Positions 60,409 through 64,000 of a stretch of DNA of 64,000 nucleotides are shown piece after piece. Numbering within the stretch: the first letter of the stretch is position 1; every line of letters begins with the position of its first letter. Source of the DNA: Mycolicibacterium sp. S2-37. Its GTDB lineage: Bacteria; Actinomycetota; Actinomycetes; Mycobacteriales; Mycobacteriaceae. The stretch is taken from NCBI RefSeq assembly GCF_017352375.1, contig NZ_JAFEVR010000014.1, positions 209,114 to 273,113 on the forward strand, given 5' to 3'. Below the pieces are notes generated by a model, which did no database searches, had not been told where the DNA came from, and saw only the letters and a program-made list of their open reading frames with translations. A program made the position numbers and the translations under genes.

Positions 60409-61143
60409 TCACTGCGGAGGGTCGTAGAGGCGCTGCGACCGCACCGGTGTGGTCGGTGTGCGGCCGCGGGCGCGACGACCCGGCAGCGGGATCCGGTCGG
60501 CGATGTTGCTCAGCGGATTGACCACCTGGCTGAGCGAGATGACGGCCTCGCGCAGCGCCTCGACGGTCGGCGCGAGCGCCTCCAGCCCAGGCGTCAGGCG
60601 GTTGAGGGTGTCCGCGACGTCAGCGAGCTGTTCGAGCGGTCCGTTGCGGGCGGTGAGCTTGTCCATCAGACCGCCTTCGGCCAGCAACCGGTCGGCGATC
60701 CCGTCCTCGGCCAGCAGGCGCTCGACCAGCCCGTCCTCGTCGAGCAGCTGATCCACCAGCCCGCCCGGTTCGATGGCCCGCATCAGGCCACCGTCCTCCT
60801 GGGTCAACCGGTCGAGAACGCCGCCGGGTGCGGTCAGCCGGTCGATCACACCGCCCGGTTTGAGCAGCCGGTCCATCGGGCCGTCCGGCGCCAGCGCACG
60901 ACCCAGCGGTTGATCCTCGTCCATCAGCCGGGCCAGCCGGTTGGCGCGTTCGACCGCGTCGTCGATCCCCAGCATCTGCGCAAATCCGCCGGAGCGGATC
61001 CGGACCTGCTCGTTCGTCTCGCCCAGTGAGGCCTTTGCCATGCCGAGTGCGCCGTTGGCTACTTCGAGTCCGGTCTCGGCGAATGCGAGCCCGATGCGCG
61101 CCGGCATGCTCGCGAGCTGCATCAGGTTCCTGCCGAGGTCCAT
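60409..61143 (-). CDS. Decapeptide-repeat protein next to phoP (Rv0756c-like)
   Basis: 244 residues, no signal peptide. Residues 84-173 consist of nine consecutive ten-residue units of the form L-x-x-D/G-G-x-x-D-R-L (for example LKPGGVIDRL, LAEDGIADRL, LAEGGLMDKL); a tenth unit (ADVADTLNRL) is degenerate. The N-terminal half is helical, with Ala-rich hydrophobic faces. The C-terminus is Arg-rich (PGRRARGRTP). Position divergent from phoP matches Mtb Rv0756c, of unknown function. ATG at 61143. It shares the 89-bp gap with phoP, and the PhoP box may affect it too. Confidence 0.82.
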   Translation of the reverse strand: MDLGRNLMQLASMPARIGLAFAETGLEVANGALGMAKASLGETNEQVRIRSGGFAQMLGIDDAVERANRLARLMDEDQPLGRALAPDGPMDRLLKPGGVIDRLTAPGGVLDRLTQEDGGLMRAIEPGGLVDQLLDEDGLVERLLAEDGIADRLLAEGGLMDKLTARNGPLEQLADVADTLNRLTPGLEALAPTVEALREAVISLSQVVNPLSNIADRIPLPGRRARGRTPTTPVRSQRLYDPPQ

Positions 61144-61188
61144 CGCTTCAGTCTATGGACAGCGCGCGTCCCCCAGGCAAGGTGGAAC

Positions 61189-61206
61189 TCACAGAAACCT
61201 CACAGC
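61189..61206 (+). promoter_or_regulatory. PhoP box: direct repeat TCACAGA-N4-TCACAGC
   Basis: TCACAGA-AACC-TCACAGC is the direct-repeat form known for mycobacterial PhoP (TCACAGC heptamers spaced by 4). It ends 26 nt before the ATG of phoP and lies in the divergent gap with the repeat protein. It indicates autoregulation of phoPR and possible PhoP control of the divergent gene. Six of seven bases match in the first repeat and all in the second. Confidence 0.8.
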
Positions 61207-61232
61207 GACCCCGCAGGCTTGCTCCAAGGCGC

Positions 61233-61970
61233 ATGCTGGACATTGAGGTGATGGCTATGGCTGCGTTACCCGACACCACCCCGGAGGCCCGGGTCCTCGT
61301 CGTCGACGACGAGGCCAACATCGTCGAACTGCTCTCCGTGAGCCTCAAGTTCCAGGGCTTCGAGGTCCACACCGCGTCGAACGGCGCCTCGGCCCTCGAC
61401 AAGGCGCGCGACGTCAAACCCGACGCGGTGATCCTCGACGTGATGATGCCGGGTATGGACGGATTCGGCTTGCTGCGCCGACTGCGCGCCGACGGTATAG
61501 ACGCCCCTGCGCTGTTCCTCACCGCGCGCGACAGCCTGCAGGACAAGATCGCCGGGCTGACCCTCGGCGGCGACGACTACGTCACCAAACCGTTCAGCCT
61601 GGAGGAGGTCGTCGCCCGGCTGCGGGTCATCCTGCGCCGCACCGGCCGCGGCGTGGAGGAACCGCGCACGTCGCGGCTGAAGTTCGCCGACATCGAACTC
61701 GACGAGGACACCCACGAGGTGTGGAAGGCCGGCGAGCCGGTCTCACTGTCGCCGACCGAGTTCACGCTGCTGCGGTACTTCGTCATCAACGCGGGGACGG
61801 TGCTGTCGAAGCCGAAGATCCTCGACCACGTCTGGCGCTACGACTTCGGCGGCGACGTCAACGTCGTCGAGTCCTATGTGTCTTATCTGCGGCGCAAGAT
61901 CGACACGGGCGAGAAGCGCCTGCTGCACACTTTGCGAGGTGTGGGATACGTCCTCCGTGAGCCGCGATGA
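61233..61970 (+). CDS. phoP: Response regulator PhoP
   Basis: A 245-residue OmpR/PhoB-family regulator. Receiver acidic pair DDE (about 25-27), phosphoacceptor Asp69 in VILDVMMPGMDG, Thr/Lys at LTARDS and VTKPFSL. C-terminal winged helix with SPTEFTLLRYFVINAGTVLSKPKILDHVWRYDFGGDVNVVESYVSYLRRK, essentially identical to remembered Mtb PhoP. It controls envelope lipids, hypoxia and acid responses. ATG at 61233 gives the length closest to the Mtb protein; ATG at 61251 or 61257 are alternatives. Overlaps phoR by 14 bp. Confidence 0.95.
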   Translation: MLDIEVMAMAALPDTTPEARVLVVDDEANIVELLSVSLKFQGFEVHTASNGASALDKARDVKPDAVILDVMMPGMDGFGLLRRLRADGIDAPALFLTARDSLQDKIAGLTLGGDDYVTKPFSLEEVVARLRVILRRTGRGVEEPRTSRLKFADIELDEDTHEVWKAGEPVSLSPTEFTLLRYFVINAGTVLSKPKILDHVWRYDFGGDVNVVESYVSYLRRKIDTGEKRLLHTLRGVGYVLREPR

Positions 61971-63444
61971 GCGCCTGCGCGAACTGCCGAGAACCGGCCT
62001 CGAGTCGAAAGCACGGCTAGTGGGCAGGGGGGTCCCCCTGCGGGTGGGCCTGGTCGCGGCGACACTCGTACTCGTCGCCTTCGGTCTCCTGGCCTCCGGA
62101 ATCGCGGTGACGTCGATCATGCGGCACACCCTTGAGAGCCGGGTGGACGAGACGCTGCTCGACGCGTCGCGCAGCTGGGCCCAGGCACCCCGGCGGATCC
62201 CGATGGCGCCGGTGGAGGGTCCCAACCCCGCACGCCCGCCGACGAACTTCTACGTCCGCGGCATCGACCCCGAGGGCCACATGTGGATGGTGGTCAACGA
62301 CCGCGAGGCCGAGCCGGCGCTGCCCCCGGGTAACGACGTCGGCCCGGAACCGGTCACGGTGGGATCGGTGGACCACTCCGACGTCGAATGGCGCGCCATG
62401 ACCGTGCGCGGGCCCGACGGTGAACTGACCACCGTGGCCATCGATCTGTCCGACATCCAATCGACCGTGCGGGCTCTGATCTGGTCGCAGGCCGGAATCG
62501 GTGCGGCGATGCTGCTGGTGATCGGCATTGCGGGATATGCGGTGGTGCACCGCAGCCTGCGGCCCCTGGCCGAAGTCGAGGAGACCGCGGCGGCCATCGC
62601 TGGTGGTCAGCTCGATCGCCGTGTCCCGCAGCGAGATCCACGTACCGAGGTGGGCCGGTTGTCCTTGGCGCTCAACGGCATGCTCGCCCAGATCCAGCGC
62701 GCGGTGGCGTCGTCGGAGTCCTCGGCGGCGGCGGCGAAGACGTCCGAGGAGCGGATGCGCCGGTTCATCACCGACGCCAGCCACGAGCTACGCACCCCGC
62801 TGACCACCATCCGCGGCTTCGCCGAGCTCTACCGCCAGGGCGCAGCCCGTGACGTCGAGATGCTGATGAGCCGCATCGAAAGTGAGTCGCGCAGAATGGG
62901 ATTGCTCGTCGAAGACCTGCTGTTGCTGGCTCGCCTCGACGCGCAACGTCCGCTCGAACAGCGTCGCGTCGACCTGTTGACCCTGGCGACCGACGCGGTG
63001 CACGATGCGCGTTCGATCGCGCCCGCGCGCACCATCTCACTCGAGGTGTTCGACGGACCGGGCACACCCGAGGTGCTCGGCGACGAAGCACGCCTACGGC
63101 AGGTGCTGGGCAACCTGATGGCCAACGCCCTGCAGCACACACCGGAGACCGCGGGCGTCTGTGTGCGGGTGGGAACGGAGGCCGACGATGCGGTGCTCGA
63201 GGTGCGCGACGAGGGTCCGGGCATGGACCAGGAGGATGCGCACCGGATCTTCGAGCGGTTCTACCGGACCGACTCGTCGCGGGCGCGCGAGAGCGGCGGC
63301 ACGGGACTGGGCCTGTCGATCGTCGACTCATTGGTGTTCGCGCACGGCGGGACGGTGGATGTGACGACGGCGCCCGGGAAGGGGTGCACGTTCACGGTGA
63401 AGTTGCCGCGCATCGCTGACGTGCCCGTGCACAGCCCGCTATGA
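61957..63444 (+). CDS. phoR: Sensor histidine kinase PhoR
   Basis: 495 residues. Membrane helices at about 29-54 and 179-197 flank an extracytoplasmic sensor (about 55-178). HAMP follows (RSLRPLAEVEETAAAIAGGQLDRRVPQ), then H-box ITDASHELRTPLTTIRGFAELYRQ with His276, N-box LRQVLGNLMANALQHTP, and G-boxes DEGPGMDQED and GGTGLGLSIVDSL. Phosphorylates PhoP. The GTG at 61957 lies inside phoP. The sensor domain is the part that differs most from Mtb PhoR. 6-bp overlap with the convergent HIT gene. Confidence 0.94.
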   Translation: MSRDERLRELPRTGLESKARLVGRGVPLRVGLVAATLVLVAFGLLASGIAVTSIMRHTLESRVDETLLDASRSWAQAPRRIPMAPVEGPNPARPPTNFYVRGIDPEGHMWMVVNDREAEPALPPGNDVGPEPVTVGSVDHSDVEWRAMTVRGPDGELTTVAIDLSDIQSTVRALIWSQAGIGAAMLLVIGIAGYAVVHRSLRPLAEVEETAAAIAGGQLDRRVPQRDPRTEVGRLSLALNGMLAQIQRAVASSESSAAAAKTSEERMRRFITDASHELRTPLTTIRGFAELYRQGAARDVEMLMSRIESESRRMGLLVEDLLLLARLDAQRPLEQRRVDLLTLATDAVHDARSIAPARTISLEVFDGPGTPEVLGDEARLRQVLGNLMANALQHTPETAGVCVRVGTEADDAVLEVRDEGPGMDQEDAHRIFERFYRTDSSRARESGGTGLGLSIVDSLVFAHGGTVDVTTAPGKGCTFTVKLPRIADVPVHSPL

Positions 63445-63843
63445 CAGGTCGGCCAGCGCCGCCTTGATCTTCTGCTGGGCCTCGTCGAGAGATTCCTGCG
63501 ATGGGTTCTGGTCGGCGTTGGCGAAGCCGAAGTCGGCCAGGTCGCTGGTGGGGAAGACGTGGACGTGCAGATGCGGAACCTCCAGACCCGCGATGATCAC
63601 GCCGGCCCGGTCGGCGGGGAACGCCCGGACCACGGCCTTGCCGACCAGCTGCGCGACTTCCATGACGCGTCCGAAGACCGCGGGTTCGAGGTCCTGCCAG
63701 TTGTCGATCTCGGCGCGCGGCACCACCAGGGTGTGCCCCTGGGTGATCGGCGCGATCGTGAGGAACGCGACGACGTCGTCGTCCTGATAGACGAATCGGC
63801 CCGGCAGTTCTCCGTTGATGATCTTCGTGAAGACGGTCGCCAT
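63439..63843 (-). CDS. HIT-family protein (Rv0759c-like)
   Basis: 134 residues. HIT motif HLHVHVFP with the nucleotide-binding His triad, and FTKIINGELPGRFVYQDDDVVAFLTIAPITQGHTLVVPR in the N-terminal half. Hydrolyses nucleoside phosphoramidates or dinucleotides; the cell role is unclear. ATG at 63843 gives the length I recall for Mtb Rv0759c (133 residues). Convergent with phoR by 6 bp. Confidence 0.9.
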   Translation of the reverse strand: MATVFTKIINGELPGRFVYQDDDVVAFLTIAPITQGHTLVVPRAEIDNWQDLEPAVFGRVMEVAQLVGKAVVRAFPADRAGVIIAGLEVPHLHVHVFPTSDLADFGFANADQNPSQESLDEAQQKIKAALADLS

Positions 63844-63885
63844 GGTGGTGAGCATAGTGAGCCCGCCGCAGGCGCGGAGTCCACG

Positions 63886-63918
63886 AAAAAGGGGCGCCCC
63901 CGGGGGGAGGGGCGCCCC
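63886..63918 (-). terminator. Intrinsic terminator for the upstream minus-strand gene
   Basis: On the minus strand, GGGGCGCCCC, an 8-nt spacer and GGGGCGCCCC form a 10-bp G/C-only stem, followed directly by TTTTT. It lies 19 bp after the stop of the partial gene at 63938 and before the HIT gene. Confidence 0.85.
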
Positions 63919-63937
63919 ATGCTCATCAAGTGCGGGT

Positions 63938-64000
63938 TCAGCGGGTGGTGACGTAGACGATGCGGTCCTCGTTGTCGTAGCGCACCGAGACGATGCTGGA
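63938..64000 (-). CDS. 3' end of an unidentified gene (20 codons and stop)
   Basis: The minus strand from base 64000 reads 20 sense codons ending RYDNEDRIVYVTTR and a TGA at 63940-63938; a strong terminator follows. Too short to assign. In Mtb the gene beyond the HIT gene is Rv0760c, but I do not recognise this C-terminus as that protein. Confidence 0.6.
   Translation of the reverse strand, partial: SSIVSVRYDNEDRIVYVTTR

Noticed and set aside
63891..63918. Operator of the HIT gene
   Set aside because: The repeated GGGGCGCCCC with a T tract on the minus strand is better explained as an intrinsic terminator of the upstream gene.

Overview
The window is high-GC DNA from a fast-growing mycobacterium (Mycolicibacterium/Mycobacterium type). 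Many predicted proteins match, from memory, the Mycobacterium tuberculosis (Mtb) cholesterol-degradation locus around Rv3490-Rv3534. PhoP, Mce4, KshA, CYP142 and the Ltp thiolases are recognisable at sequence level. No database search was run, so orthology statements rest on remembered sequences and gene order.

Layout. 1-534: 3' end of hsaF (steroid ring catabolism). 0.6-4.1 kb: a HlyIII-type membrane protein, a DedA protein and a RecQ helicase fused to a phosphoribosyltransferase-like domain. 4.1-7.8 kb: a TetR-controlled cluster of an unknown protein, a short-chain dehydrogenase (SDR) and CYP136. 7.8-11.9 kb: an IclR regulator divergent from a KstR-box operon (DUF1214 protein, SDR, sulfotransferase-like). 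11.9-13.5 kb: kshA with a Cys-rich partner. 13.7-19.9 kb: a MOSC protein, the DUF35-ltp4-ltp3-LLM operon and a divergent F420-type LLM oxidoreductase. 20-27.1 kb: Rv3519-like protein, cyp142, MFS transporter, echA19, fadD19 and an NMO-family protein. 27.1-29.6 kb: lipoprotein, VOC, AraC and PH-like genes. 29.6-33.4 kb: fadD17-fadE27-fadE26. 33.6-34.8 kb: fdxD-hsd4A. 35.0-45.4 kb: the complete mce4 operon (yrbE4A/B, mce4A-F, two Mce-associated proteins). 45.5-48.1 kb: otsA with a small upstream ORF, and a crotonase. 48.1-54.4 kb: a KstR-box SDR, a beta-hydroxyacid dehydrogenase and a four-gene molybdenum-hydroxylase operon. 54.6-60.3 kb: VanX-like peptidase, Gly/Pro-rich lipoprotein, GH13 enzyme with a coupled LLM oxidoreductase, MFS and HNH genes. 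60.3-64 kb: tRNA-Thr(UGU), a decapeptide-repeat protein, phoP-phoR, a HIT protein and the tail of one more gene.

How it works together. Mce4 imports sterol. CYP142 can start side-chain oxidation, and FadD19, FadD17, FadE26/27, EchA19, Hsd4A and Ltp3/Ltp4 activate and shorten the side chain. KshA opens the ring system and HsaF finishes ring-derived C-C cleavage. Nine KstR-type palindromes (TNNAACNNGTTNNA) mark the promoters of this regulon. In three operons the box ends 10-11 nt before a GTG start and overlaps a TANNNT -10 hexamer, which suggests leaderless transcription under direct operator occlusion.

The least understood parts are the CYP136 cluster, the DUF1214/SDR/sulfotransferase trio, the LLM coupled to Ltp3, the RecQ fusion, the molybdo-hydroxylase with a non-CODH active-site loop and the decapeptide-repeat protein next to phoPR. 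Coding density is very high: no gene-free stretch exceeds about 270 bp. No insertion sequence, CRISPR array or prophage was seen.
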